From JASMHC01 sp964476515 (GTDB lineage: Bacteria > Pseudomonadota > Alphaproteobacteria > Rhodobacterales > Rhodobacteraceae), in contig CAYZAY010000018.1 in NCBI GenBank assembly GCA_964476515.1, positions 1-35,535 on the forward strand: a DNA stretch of 35,535 bases, written 5' to 3'. Position numbers and translations under genes: made by a program. This document shows positions 15,306 to 23,807 of the stretch, in pieces; positions within the stretch are counted from its first letter, which is position 1, and every line of letters starts with the position of its first letter. Below the pieces are notes generated by a model. That model saw only the letters and a list, made by a program, of their open reading frames with translations. It was not told the DNA's origin and did no database searches.

Positions 15306-15696
15306 ATGAACGTCGAATGGCAACGGGCAGCAGCCTATGTTCTTCTTCTTGATGACACAGATCGCATCTTGCTGACGCAATTCGAATTGGCAGGTCACAG
15401 AAAAACTGGATCTTGGACCTTGCCCGGCGGAGGCATGGAATGGGGCGAGCAAGCCTCGGATACAGCCGCGCGTGATGGGAACCTTTTCTGAATGGATTGA
15501 AGGCAAGAACGCCCTGTCCGGAAAATCGGGTCACTCGTTCAAACTGTTGTTTGAGGCACAAAACCCTGCCGGCGAACTCAAGCGAGACTTCAGTGATGAC
15601 GATACGACTGTTGACGCCGCGTGGTTCACGCTTGGCGAGGTACAGTCTCTTCGGCGGGTGCCTGTGGTGGACTTCGCTCTTTCACTAACTTCCTAA
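15306..15696 (+). pseudogene. Nudix hydrolase, disrupted by an internal deletion and frameshift
   Basis: From ATG 15306 (GGGAAA upstream) the frame gives a normal Nudix N-terminus, AAAYVLLLDDTDRILLTQFEL...GSWTLPGGGMEWGEQASDTAAR, then leaves frame and stops at 15491. The C-terminal half (MGTFSEWIEGKNAL... to ALSLTS) continues in another frame and stops at 15696. Between them the REVxEETG part of the Nudix box (GX5EX7REUXEEXGU) is missing. A deletion of some tens of bases, not a multiple of three, thus removed the catalytic metal-binding glutamates at about 15470. The product cannot be an active Nudix pyrophosphatase. The surrounding intergenic DNA looks normal. Confidence 0.85.
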
Positions 15697-15790
15697 AATG
15701 CGGAACTCGCCGATTTTTCCGGTGGGTGCGTGACGGCAAAAACACGCTGATTAGTGCCGCATGGCCCTTTCACAATTTAAGCCCCGCCCC

Positions 15791-15825
15791 TATAAGAATG
15801 ACCGGTTCACACCGCTTGTTGAACC
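15791..15825 (+). promoter_or_regulatory. Candidate mreB promoter -10 and inverted repeat
   Basis: TATAAG (15791-15796) is a plausible -10; the -35 region (CTTTCAC about 15767-15773) is poor. Just downstream GGTTCA (15804-15809) and TGAACC (15820-15825) form perfect 6-bp arms around a 10-nt loop in the presumed 5' leader of the mre operon. Confidence 0.35.
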
Positions 15826-15851
15826 AACGGGGATTCGGAGTACACGCGCGG

Positions 15852-16898
15852 ATGGCATTTTTCGGTGATATCGGGGGATTGTTCTCTCAGGACATGGCAA
15901 TTGACCTGGGGACCGCGAACACGCTCGTCTATGTCAAAGGACGTGGCGTGATCCTGTCTGAGCCCTCTGTTGTGGCCTATCACGTTAAAGACGGCGCGAA
16001 GAAAGTGCTGGCTGTTGGTGAAGATGCAAAGCTGATGCTGGGCCGGACACCGGGTAGCATCGAGGCGATCCGTCCGATGCGCGAAGGGGTGATCGCAGAC
16101 TTTGATGTGGCCGAAGAGATGATCAAGCACTTCATCCGCAAGGTTCATAAGCGCACGACATTCTCAAAACCTAAAATCATCGTCTGTGTGCCGCATGGCG
16201 CGACCCCAGTTGAAAAACGGGCGATCCGTCAGTCGGTTCTGGGTGCAGGTGCGCGTAAGGCTGGATTGATCGCCGAACCCATCGCTGCTGCGATTGGCGC
16301 GGGAATGCCGATCACTGATCCGACCGGTAACATGGTTGTCGATATCGGCGGTGGTACGACCGAAGTTGCGGTTCTGTCGCTCGGCGACATCGTTTATGCG
16401 CGTTCGGTGCGTGTCGGTGGTGACCGCATGGACGAGGCAATCATCAGCTATCTGCGCCGTCAGCAAAACCTGTTGGTTGGCGAAGCAACGTCAGAGCGCA
16501 TCAAAACCTCCATCGGGACAGCCCGTATGCCCGATGACGGGCGTGGGGCGTCAATGTTGATCCGCGGACGTGATCTTTTGAACGGTGTTCCGAAAGAAAT
16601 CGAAATCAGCCAGGCGCAAGTGGCCGAGGCATTGCACGAGCCTGTTCAGCAGATTTGCGAAGCGGTAATGACGGCGCTAGAGGCGACGCCTCCTGACCTG
16701 GCGGCCGACATCGTGGATCGTGGCGTAATGCTAACTGGAGGCGGTGCGTTGCTCGGTGATCTTGATCTGGCGTTGCGTGAACAGACCGGCCTTGCGATCT
16801 CGGTTGCGGACGAGTCGTTGAATTGTGTTGCGTTGGGCACCGGTAAAGCGCTTGAATACGAAAAGCAGCTTCGCCACGTCATCGACTACGATAGCTGA
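15852..16898 (+). CDS. mreB: Rod-shape-determining actin homologue MreB
   Basis: The start is the ATG at 15852 (348 aa), matching the family length of about 345; the open frame extends further upstream without ribosome-site support, and here GGAG is 12 bases back. The actin-like ATPase signatures are clear: phosphate-1 DLGTANTLVYVKG, phosphate-2 DIGGGTTEVAV and the adenosine motif LTGGGALLGDL. MreB polymerises under the inner membrane and positions the elongasome (MreC, MreD, PBP2, RodA), all encoded immediately downstream. First gene of the operon. Confidence 0.97.
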   Translation: MAFFGDIGGLFSQDMAIDLGTANTLVYVKGRGVILSEPSVVAYHVKDGAKKVLAVGEDAKLMLGRTPGSIEAIRPMREGVIADFDVAEEMIKHFIRKVHKRTTFSKPKIIVCVPHGATPVEKRAIRQSVLGAGARKAGLIAEPIAAAIGAGMPITDPTGNMVVDIGGGTTEVAVLSLGDIVYARSVRVGGDRMDEAIISYLRRQQNLLVGEATSERIKTSIGTARMPDDGRGASMLIRGRDLLNGVPKEIEISQAQVAEALHEPVQQICEAVMTALEATPPDLAADIVDRGVMLTGGGALLGDLDLALREQTGLAISVADESLNCVALGTGKALEYEKQLRHVIDYDS

Positions 16899-16927
16899 TC
16901 CACTCGCCTTCCAAAGCGGAGGTTTAT

Positions 16928-17809
16928 TTGGCGCAAGAGCGTACAAACAGCGAAGACTATTTCCTGCCGATCCGCCGTCTGCTGATCGGCATCTTGGTAT
17001 TTTGTCTAATACTATTGACGATCGTGTGGAGGATAGATTCCCCGCGCGTTGAACGCTTTCGCATGGCTGTGATTGATCGCGTTGTTCCGAATATGGAATG
17101 GGCGATGGCGCCAGTCACTGCGACGATGAATATCGTTCGGGATTTCCAAAGCTACCAACGCATTTATGAGCAGAACCAAGAATTGCGGCGTGAATTGCAA
17201 CAGATGAAGGCATGGAAAGAAGCCGCCCTGCAGTTGGAACTTAAAAACGCGCGGTTGCTGGATCTGAATAATGTACGGCTTGACCCTGATCTGACCTATG
17301 TGACTGGCGTTGTGTTGACTGACAGTGGATCGCCTTTCCGCAAATCGGTCTTGCTGAATATTGGTGAGCGGGATGGTCTGCGCGACGGGTTGGCCGCGAT
17401 GGATGGGATCGGGCTTGTCGGGCGAGTTTCCGGCTTGGGTCAGGAAACATCGCGTGTTTTGCTATTGACCGACAACAACAGTCGCCTGCCGATCACAATC
17501 CAACCTTCGGGACAGACGGCGATACTGTTCGGAGATAACTCTCCTTGGCCCGTCATCGAATTTCTTGAAAAGCCAGAGCTTGTACGCCCGGGTGATCGCG
17601 TGGTCACATCAGGGGACGGAGGCGTATTTCCCGCCGATCTATTGGTTGGTCAATTGGAAGAAAGTCGCGAAGGTCGCTACCAAGTGCGATTAGCCGCTGA
17701 TTTTGAGCGTTTGGCGTTTTTGCGCATTCTAAGAAGTGCACCATCAGAAGACATTGGCGACTTTGGCGACATCATCATTTTCGACGAGACGGCAGGGCCA
17801 GATGGCTGA
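16928..17809 (+). CDS. mreC: Cell-shape protein MreC
   Basis: A 293-aa protein with TTG start at 16928 and a strong GGAGG site 5 bases upstream. Residues about 17-35 form one membrane helix (LLIGILVFCLILLTIVW), followed by a periplasmic coiled coil (about 75-110, NQELRRELQQMKAWKEAALQ region) and the beta-barrel MreC domain (VTGVVLTDSGSPFRKS, LVGRVSGLGQETSRVLLLTD). It scaffolds PBP2 activation in the periplasm. It lies 29 bp after mreB and overlaps mreD by 8 bp. Confidence 0.95.
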   Translation: MAQERTNSEDYFLPIRRLLIGILVFCLILLTIVWRIDSPRVERFRMAVIDRVVPNMEWAMAPVTATMNIVRDFQSYQRIYEQNQELRRELQQMKAWKEAALQLELKNARLLDLNNVRLDPDLTYVTGVVLTDSGSPFRKSVLLNIGERDGLRDGLAAMDGIGLVGRVSGLGQETSRVLLLTDNNSRLPITIQPSGQTAILFGDNSPWPVIEFLEKPELVRPGDRVVTSGDGGVFPADLLVGQLEESREGRYQVRLAADFERLAFLRILRSAPSEDIGDFGDIIIFDETAGPDG

Positions 17810-18341
17810 GAAAACCGGTTTGCACTTGTGGTCGATGCGCCTTCTCTATGTGGTTTTGTGTGGGCTGGTGGTGATGTTCCATTTGTTACCGCTGGGACAG
17901 ATCGGCGCGATCACGTTTTCGCCGGATATCATTTTGTGCATCACGCTGGCTTGGGTCGTTCGACGCCCTGACTATGCGCCGATTTTTTTGATTGCTGGCG
18001 TCGCCCTATTGGCGGAGCTGCTTTTGATGCGGGCCCCCGGGCTTTGGGCGGCATTGACGGTTTTACTGGCGGATTCGATCACCAAACAGAGAAATAAAAT
18101 GCGCTCGACCGGTTTCGGGGTTGAGTGGTTTCGTGTGACGGTCGGAATCGCGGCGATCTTTATCCTCGAGCGGATCGCCAATGGGGTCTTATTTCTGGAA
18201 ACGCCGCCTTTGGGTGCCAGTATCGCGCAGTTTTTGGCAACCGTGGTGGCTTATCCAATTATCGTTGGCATAACCTCTGGCATCATCCGTATTCGCAAAC
18301 CTGAGCTGATCGAAACAACCACCGGAGGGCGTCGCGCATGA
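17802..18341 (+). CDS. mreD: Cell-shape membrane protein MreD
   Basis: A 179-aa, very hydrophobic protein with about five transmembrane segments. The ATG at 17802 overlaps the mreC stop (ATGGCTGA) and has GGCAGGG upstream; an alternative start at 17736 would lie deep inside mreC. Sequence is poorly conserved in this family; identification rests on size, topology (segments near 15-33, 44-62, 65-85, 105-125, 145-165) and its fixed place between mreC and mrdA. It partners MreC and RodA in the elongasome. Confidence 0.9.
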   Translation: MAEKTGLHLWSMRLLYVVLCGLVVMFHLLPLGQIGAITFSPDIILCITLAWVVRRPDYAPIFLIAGVALLAELLLMRAPGLWAALTVLLADSITKQRNKMRSTGFGVEWFRVTVGIAAIFILERIANGVLFLETPPLGASIAQFLATVVAYPIIVGITSGIIRIRKPELIETTTGGRRA

Positions 18342-20260
18342 GGCGTCCGGAAAAGGAACTGGAAGCGGCCAACAAGCGTATTTCGCGTCGGGGGCTTTTG
18401 CTGGGGGCAAGCCAAGTCGTATTTGCCGGCGCTTTGGCGGCAAGGATGCGGTATTTGCAGGTTGAAGAAGCTGACAAGTATCATCTGTTGGCCGAAGAAA
18501 ACCGCATCAACATCCGCTTGATTCCGCCGTCGCGTGGGCAAATCTTTGATCGGGACGGTACGCCGCTGGCGTTAAACGAACCAAGCTATCGGATTGTTAT
18601 CGTCCCCGAAGACAGCGACGATATTCACGCCACAATTGCGCGATTGTCTACACTGATTGAACTGGACGCAGAAGACCTGAACCGCGCGCTGATCGAGATT
18701 GAGCGCAGCCCGCCTTTTCTGCCGATCACGCTTGCTGATCGTGTCGAATGGGATGCGGTTGCCAAAGTCGCGGCCAATTCGTTGGCGCTACCCGGGGTGA
18801 CACCAGACGTGGGGCTGTCGCGGAGATATCCGCTGGGCGAAGATTTCGCCCATGTGGTCGGATACGTTGGTCCGATTTCAGACTTCGATCTGGAACGCAT
18901 CGAAGACCCTGACCAATTGCTACGCATTCCGCGCTTTCAGATTGGCAAGCTAGGGGTTGAAAGCAAATTGGAAGACACGCTTCGCGGCAAAGCTGGCACA
19001 AAGAGCGTCGAGGTAAACGCCGTCGGACGCGTGATGCGCGAACTTGACCGGCGCGAAGGCGATAGCGGCGCAGATTTGCAACTAACGCTGGACCACAAGC
19101 TGCAAAACTACATTCGCGCGCGGTTGGGCAATGAAAGCGCCAGCGTTGTTGTGATGGATATTGAAAACGGTGATATCCGCGCAATCGTTTCGACCCCCGA
19201 TTTTGATCCGAACCTGTTTGTACGTGGGATTTCAGTCGCGGATTATTCAGCGCTGCGGGAAAACGAAAAACGACCGCTCGCGTCAAAAGCGGTGCAAGAT
19301 TCCTATCCGCCCGGATCGACGTTCAAAATGGTTGCCGCATTGGCGGGTCTAGAGTCTGGCATCATTGAACCCAACGAAACCGTCTATTGCCCGGGCTACA
19401 TGGAAATCAGTGACCGCAACTTCACCTGTTGGAAAAAGGTCGGGCACGGGTCGATGGACCTGAACACCTCCCTCCGCGAGAGCTGCGATGTTTTCTACTA
19501 CGATTTGGCATTGAAGGTCGGTATCGAAAAGATAACCGAGATGGCAAACCGGCTTGGATTGGGCGAACGTCATTCAGTTCCTATGTCCGCTGTGGCAAGC
19601 GGGCTGACGCCGACAAAGGAATGGAAGCTGATCTACCGCGATGCCGAGTGGGTCATCGGGGATTCCGCCAACGCTGCAATTGGACAAGGATACGTTCTGG
19701 CGACCCCACTACAGTTGGCCGTGATGACGGCGCGACTGGCATCTGGTAAATCGGTTGAACCACGCTTGGTCAAAAGGATCGACGGTGTCGAGCAGCCAAG
19801 TGGTTCGGGCGAAGACCTTGGAATATCGGCCGATAACTTACGCCAAATCCGGCGGGGGATGTTCGCCGTTTCAAACCACCGCAAAGGAACGGCCTATTCA
19901 TCGCGGATCGCAGATCCTGAGGTCAGGATGGCTGGCAAAACCGGAACGGCACAGGTCCGAAGCTCGATCGTCGACAATGAAGAAGTCCCGTGGGAACAGC
20001 GCGACCACGCTTTGTTCGTGAATTTCGCACCTTACGAGAACCCCAAATACGCGGTTGCCGTTGTTGTGGAACATGGTGGCGGCGGGTCCAGCACGGCGGC
20101 ACCGATTGCGCGGGACGTTACACTTCAAGCGCTGTTCGAAGGCACTCCTCCTCTGGATGCCTATCCAGAAAAAGACCGGTTCATCATCAAAGAACGTCAG
20201 GATTCGATTGAACGACAGCAGAACCCTCTTCCGGTTGGCGACAGCAGGGGGCAGGCATGA
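18338..20260 (+). CDS. mrdA: Penicillin-binding protein 2 (elongasome transpeptidase)
   Basis: A 640-aa class B PBP with a cytoplasmic N-terminal tail, a single membrane anchor (about 18-36), the PBP dimerisation domain, and a C-terminal transpeptidase. The catalytic motifs are SxxK at Ser327-Lys330 (PPGSTFK), the SxN-type motif as SCD (382-384) and KTG at 534-536 (MAGKTGTAQ). It cross-links new peptidoglycan during rod elongation and is the target of mecillinam-type beta-lactams. The anchor begins with SRRGLLLG, resembling a twin-arginine motif, but the uncleaved anchor is typical of PBP2. ATGA overlap with mreD indicates coupled translation. Confidence 0.96.
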   Translation: MRRPEKELEAANKRISRRGLLLGASQVVFAGALAARMRYLQVEEADKYHLLAEENRINIRLIPPSRGQIFDRDGTPLALNEPSYRIVIVPEDSDDIHATIARLSTLIELDAEDLNRALIEIERSPPFLPITLADRVEWDAVAKVAANSLALPGVTPDVGLSRRYPLGEDFAHVVGYVGPISDFDLERIEDPDQLLRIPRFQIGKLGVESKLEDTLRGKAGTKSVEVNAVGRVMRELDRREGDSGADLQLTLDHKLQNYIRARLGNESASVVVMDIENGDIRAIVSTPDFDPNLFVRGISVADYSALRENEKRPLASKAVQDSYPPGSTFKMVAALAGLESGIIEPNETVYCPGYMEISDRNFTCWKKVGHGSMDLNTSLRESCDVFYYDLALKVGIEKITEMANRLGLGERHSVPMSAVASGLTPTKEWKLIYRDAEWVIGDSANAAIGQGYVLATPLQLAVMTARLASGKSVEPRLVKRIDGVEQPSGSGEDLGISADNLRQIRRGMFAVSNHRKGTAYSSRIADPEVRMAGKTGTAQVRSSIVDNEEVPWEQRDHALFVNFAPYENPKYAVAVVVEHGGGGSSTAAPIARDVTLQALFEGTPPLDAYPEKDRFIIKERQDSIERQQNPLPVGDSRGQA

Positions 20261-21405
20261 GTTATTTAGAATACCGCGTTCAATCCGTTCCTACTGGGTG
20301 GCGCAAAGTGTTTCATCTGCATTGGCCGCTGACGCTTGTGATAATCGCAACATCCTGCGTCGGCTTTCTGATGCTCTATTCCGTTGCAGGCGGCAGCTTC
20401 AGCCCATGGGCCGAAGCGCAAATGCAGCGTTTCGGGTTGGGGCTAGCGATCATGTTCATCGTCGCGATGGTCCCTATTTGGTTTTGGCGAAACATGTCTG
20501 CGCTTGCGTATTTCTTTTCGCTCGTTTTGCTGCTGTTTGTTCAGTTCTACGGTGTAACAGGGATGGGTGCGCAGCGCTGGATCGACCTTGGGTTTATGCG
20601 ATTACAGCCGTCCGAGGTCGCCAAGGTTGCGCTGGTTATGGTGCTGGCATCTTATTATGATTCCCTGCCGGTCAAACGCACGTCCAAGCCATTATGGGTG
20701 CTTGCACCGGTGATCATAACGATCATCCCGACCCTTATGGTATTGCGGCAACCGGATCTTGGAACAGCGATTTTGCTTATGATCACGGGCGGGGCTGTAA
20801 TGTTCGCAGCGGGGGTTCATTGGACCTATTTCGCTTCGGTTGCAGCTGCTGGGGCAGGCGCAATATTTGCCGTATTCCAATCGCGCGGAACGACATGGCA
20901 ATTGTTGCAAGACTACCAGTACCGCCGAATTGATACGTTCCTTGATCCGGCAAGCGACCCTTTGGGGGCCGGATATCACATCACCCAATCAAAGATCGCC
21001 TTAGGCTCTGGCGGCTGGACAGGGCGGGGATTCATGCAGGGAACCCAGACTCGGTTGAACTTTTTGCCCGAAAAGCACACGGACTTTATTTTCACGACAT
21101 TGGCCGAAGAATTCGGCTTTTTGGGCGGTAGTGCCTTGCTGCTTCTTTATGTGCTTATCGTGCTGTTCTGCTTGTTTGCGGCTATGCGGATGAAAGACCG
21201 GTTTTCGTCACTTCTGGTGATTGGCATCACCATGACGTTCTTCCTTTTCTTCGCTGTTAATATGTCCATGGTGATGGGGCTTGCGCCTGTCGTGGGGGTG
21301 CCCCTGCCGCTTGTCAGTTATGGCGGGTCTGCGATGCTGGTGCTGATGGGGGCGTTCGGATTAGTTCAAAGTGCACACGTGCACAGACCGCGAGGGACAA
21401 CATGA
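20257..21405 (+). CDS. mrdB: Rod-shape peptidoglycan glycosyltransferase RodA
   Basis: A 382-aa SEDS-family membrane protein with about ten transmembrane helices. Family hallmarks seen are GMGAQRWIDLGFMRLQPSE, RQPDLGTAILL, GAGYHITQSKIALGSGGWTGRGF, FLPEKHTDFIFTTLAEEFGF, and the C-terminal PLVSYGGSAML. RodA polymerises lipid II glycans together with PBP2 encoded just upstream. Start ATG overlaps the mrdA stop by 4 bases, and its own stop overlaps the next gene by 4. Confidence 0.96.
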   Translation: MSYLEYRVQSVPTGWRKVFHLHWPLTLVIIATSCVGFLMLYSVAGGSFSPWAEAQMQRFGLGLAIMFIVAMVPIWFWRNMSALAYFFSLVLLLFVQFYGVTGMGAQRWIDLGFMRLQPSEVAKVALVMVLASYYDSLPVKRTSKPLWVLAPVIITIIPTLMVLRQPDLGTAILLMITGGAVMFAAGVHWTYFASVAAAGAGAIFAVFQSRGTTWQLLQDYQYRRIDTFLDPASDPLGAGYHITQSKIALGSGGWTGRGFMQGTQTRLNFLPEKHTDFIFTTLAEEFGFLGGSALLLLYVLIVLFCLFAAMRMKDRFSSLLVIGITMTFFLFFAVNMSMVMGLAPVVGVPLPLVSYGGSAMLVLMGAFGLVQSAHVHRPRGTT

Positions 21406-22334
21406 CGATTAATGTTCAGTTTTCGGCTCTGACCGAGCGTTGGGATCAATACGAACCACCTTTGCGCAAGGCGTTTGCGGACTTGGGTTTGGATGTTGAT
21501 TTGCGCACAGAATTCCCGCCAGAAGACGTGGATTACCTGATCTACGCGCCGAATTCATCGGTGAGCGATTTTGGTCCTTATGTGAACTGCAAAGCGGTCC
21601 TGAACCTCTGGGCTGGGGTTGATCAGATCGTTGGCAACCCGACGTTGGACAAACCACTGACGCGGATGGTGGATTATGGGCTGTCGCAGGGGATGATCGA
21701 ATGGGTGACGGGGCATGTACTGCGCCACCACCTTGGGATTGATAAATACATTCATGGTCAGGATGGCGAATGGCGTCTTGGCGCGCCTCCGATGTCACGA
21801 GATCGGAGTGTTGTGTTATTCGGCTTTGGCGCTTTGGGGCAGGCTTGTGGCGAAGCGCTTGCAAACTTGGATTTCAAGGTCAGCGGGTGGAGTAATTCAC
21901 CCAAATCGCACGATCAAATTGCCACCTATCACGGCAAGGATGGCTTTGCCGACGCGCTTTCTGGTGCTGAGATTGCTGTATTACTGCTGCCATCGACGCC
22001 TGATACCGAAAGCATGTTTGACGCTGAAGCATTTACCAAAATGCCCAAGGGGGCGGTTGTGATCAACCCGGGTCGTGGAACATTAATCAATAATGCTGAT
22101 CTGATCGCCGCACTAGATAGCGGTCAATTGGATCACGCGACGCTGGACGTTTTTCGCGTAGAGCCTTTGCCCGCAGATGATCCGTTCTGGTCGCACCCAA
22201 AGGTCACTGTCACCCCGCATATCGCATCAGAAACCCGCGCTTCGACGGCGGCCGAGGTGATTGCAGAAAACGTCCGCAGGGGTGAAGCGGGCGAACCCTA
22301 TCTGCATTTGGTGGATATGAAGAAGGGCTATTAA
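21402..22334 (+). CDS. GhrA-like glyoxylate/hydroxypyruvate reductase (D-2-hydroxyacid dehydrogenase)
   Basis: A 310-aa NAD(P)H-dependent D-2-hydroxyacid dehydrogenase. The Rossmann motif GFGALG is at 141-146; catalytic Arg225 (NPGRGTLIN), Glu254 (FRVEPLP) and His273 (TPHIAS) are all present. The short N-terminal catalytic domain and size fit the GhrA subgroup, which reduces glyoxylate and hydroxypyruvate. Its ATG overlaps the rodA stop (ATGA) with GAGGGA upstream, so it is translated from the same message as the cell-shape genes. A metabolic link to wall synthesis is not evident; it may simply have been captured by the operon. Confidence 0.88.
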   Translation: MTINVQFSALTERWDQYEPPLRKAFADLGLDVDLRTEFPPEDVDYLIYAPNSSVSDFGPYVNCKAVLNLWAGVDQIVGNPTLDKPLTRMVDYGLSQGMIEWVTGHVLRHHLGIDKYIHGQDGEWRLGAPPMSRDRSVVLFGFGALGQACGEALANLDFKVSGWSNSPKSHDQIATYHGKDGFADALSGAEIAVLLLPSTPDTESMFDAEAFTKMPKGAVVINPGRGTLINNADLIAALDSGQLDHATLDVFRVEPLPADDPFWSHPKVTVTPHIASETRASTAAEVIAENVRRGEAGEPYLHLVDMKKGY

Positions 22335-22337
22335 CAC

Positions 22338-23126
22338 CTAGCGCAGTTTCGGCGGATTTTCGGGATCAGACCCTGGGGCTTTTTGCACGTATTCCGTCGT
22401 TGGCGCTGGCTGAGGTAAATCGAAACGCAAGCCAGCCTTTGCAAGCTTACCCGCAATCGGATCGCTTGAGGCAAAAAACGCGACATCCAGCGCCGCGGCT
22501 TCTAGCCCCGAGAATGTCAGCGCTTCGTTGACCGCCTTTGCGATTGCGCCCTGCGCATCCGCCAAAGCATCAATGACACCCAGAAGGTGCCCCATCACGC
22601 CGTTTTCGTAGCTAACCCCAACCAGATAGGCGCTATCAGCCAAGCCCGTCGCCGTGGCCAGCTTTTCTGACAGGGCGGTAATCAGCACATCGGGCACCTT
22701 GGGGGTGGAAAATTCTTCCGGCATTGCCTCGTGCATTTCAGGCGCGGCAGAGACTGTATCGGACAGCCAAGCAACCGCTTCTGGGTCAATGATGTTGGAC
22801 GACGGCGCGACTTCGGGATTCAGTGCGATGCCAATCCCCTGCCCCGCAAGCATTCCTGCAATCACACGGCCAGACAAGGCAACATAGGGTGCGGGTTTTC
22901 CAACAAACGTGGCCAAACGATCTTCACGATCAAAGGCCAAAACGAAACTAGCATCTGCAAGCTCGAACAATTCGGGCTTTATGGTTTCGCCCAAGGCTTG
23001 TTCAGTCAGTAGAAGAAACAATTCACTATCTGCAAGCCGTTCGAAATACTTCAAGCGCTTTTCAACATCGTCAGGCGCGGCTTCCATCGCGATGTGGGCC
23101 AGATCGAGAGCGGTTTGTTCAGACAT
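22338..23126 (-). CDS. SseB-family protein
   Basis: A 262-aa soluble acidic protein. The N-terminal half shows the SseB-type domain (YFERLADSELFLLLTEQA, ADASFVLAFDREDRLATF, YVALSGRVIAGML, GIALNPE); a second domain follows from about residue 150. E. coli SseB is a poorly understood rhodanese-neighbour protein; no enzymatic motif is visible here. Its start overlaps the end of the uracil-DNA-glycosylase-like gene by 8 bp, so the two form an operon. It is convergent with the GhrA-like gene, only 3 bp separating the stops. Confidence 0.8.
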   Translation of the reverse strand: MSEQTALDLAHIAMEAAPDDVEKRLKYFERLADSELFLLLTEQALGETIKPELFELADASFVLAFDREDRLATFVGKPAPYVALSGRVIAGMLAGQGIGIALNPEVAPSSNIIDPEAVAWLSDTVSAAPEMHEAMPEEFSTPKVPDVLITALSEKLATATGLADSAYLVGVSYENGVMGHLLGVIDALADAQGAIAKAVNEALTFSGLEAAALDVAFFASSDPIAGKLAKAGLRFDLPQPAPTTEYVQKAPGSDPENPPKLR

Positions 23127-23706
23127 TTAGAACCTCGTTCACGCGCGCCCTCAGAACAGGCAGAAGATCCTGCTCAAACCAAGGGTTGCGCTTTAGCCAT
23201 CCCGTATTCCTCCAAGACGGATGAGGCAAGGGGAACACCGTGGGCGCATGGTCGCGCCACGCTTGGACCTGATCGGTCACTGACAGTTTTGATCCAAGAT
23301 GCCACTTGTGTGCATATCCCCCAACAAGCAGGGTCAGTTTAACTTTGCCAAGGTGGCGTCGCACGTCATTGTGCCAAGTCTTCGCACAAATTGGCGGCGG
23401 TGGCAGGTCAGCCCCCTTGCGGTAACCCGGAAAGCAAAAAGCCATCGGGGCGATAGAGATCTTGGATTGGTCGTAGAACTGTTCAGGGGTGACCCCCATC
23501 CATTCGCGCAAACGATCACCGGAAGGATCATCAAACGGTTTACCCGAATTATGGACGCGCATTCCCGGTGCCTGACCCGCGATTAGTATGCGTGAGTCGC
23601 GTCGAAACCAGACCACAGGACGCGGTAGGTGCGCGGTTTCGGTCGCTTGAAACCGGTCTTTGCACAGGACACAGGCACGTATTTTGTTGGGCAATTCGTC
23701 AGTCAT
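23119..23706 (-). CDS. Uracil-DNA glycosylase-superfamily protein with a probable [4Fe-4S] cysteine set
   Basis: A 195-aa UDG-fold protein. Motif A appears as GQAPG (44-48) with a downstream KPFDDPSGDRLREWM helix, and motif B as HPSWRN (162-167). Four cysteines at 12, 15, 91 and 107 give Cx2C and Cx15C, the spacing of the iron-sulfur cluster in family 4 UDGs. Motif A lacks the usual downstream acidic water-activator (here MRVHNSG), so activity on uracil cannot be assumed. It may be a DNA-repair glycosylase of unusual specificity or an inactive relative. First gene of a two-gene operon with the SseB-like gene; diverges from arsR-permease. Confidence 0.82.
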   Translation of the reverse strand: MTDELPNKIRACVLCKDRFQATETAHLPRPVVWFRRDSRILIAGQAPGMRVHNSGKPFDDPSGDRLREWMGVTPEQFYDQSKISIAPMAFCFPGYRKGADLPPPPICAKTWHNDVRRHLGKVKLTLLVGGYAHKWHLGSKLSVTDQVQAWRDHAPTVFPLPHPSWRNTGWLKRNPWFEQDLLPVLRARVNEVLNV

Positions 23707-23743
23707 TCCCTAATTTTGTTGAGTATTTTTGCGACCACAAGAG

Positions 23744-23807
23744 ATATTTCGATAATTATGAAAATATCCTTGCGCATCTCTATTTATTTCGATAATTCTC
23801 GAAATAT
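23744..23807. promoter_or_regulatory. Two matching palindromic operators upstream of the ArsR gene
   Basis: Site 1 (23744-23767): 24 bp, arms ATATTTCGATAA / TTATGAAAATAT, 20 of 24 positions self-complementary. Site 2 (23784-23807, core 23786-23805): arms ATTTCG and CGAAAT around ATAATTCT. Both contain ATTTCGATAATT, and their centres are 40 bp apart, about four helical turns. Site 2 runs into the ArsR start codon. Such paired dyads are typical ArsR/SmtB autorepression sites. Confidence 0.75.

Noticed and set aside
15621..15851. N-terminally extended MreB
   Set aside because: The extension overlaps the Nudix remnant, is not MreB-like, and the ATG at 15852 gives the family length.
18338..18450. 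Tat signal in PBP2 (SRRGLLLG)
   Set aside because: PBP2 proteins carry an uncleaved Sec-type anchor; the twin arginine is probably just the positive-inside flank.
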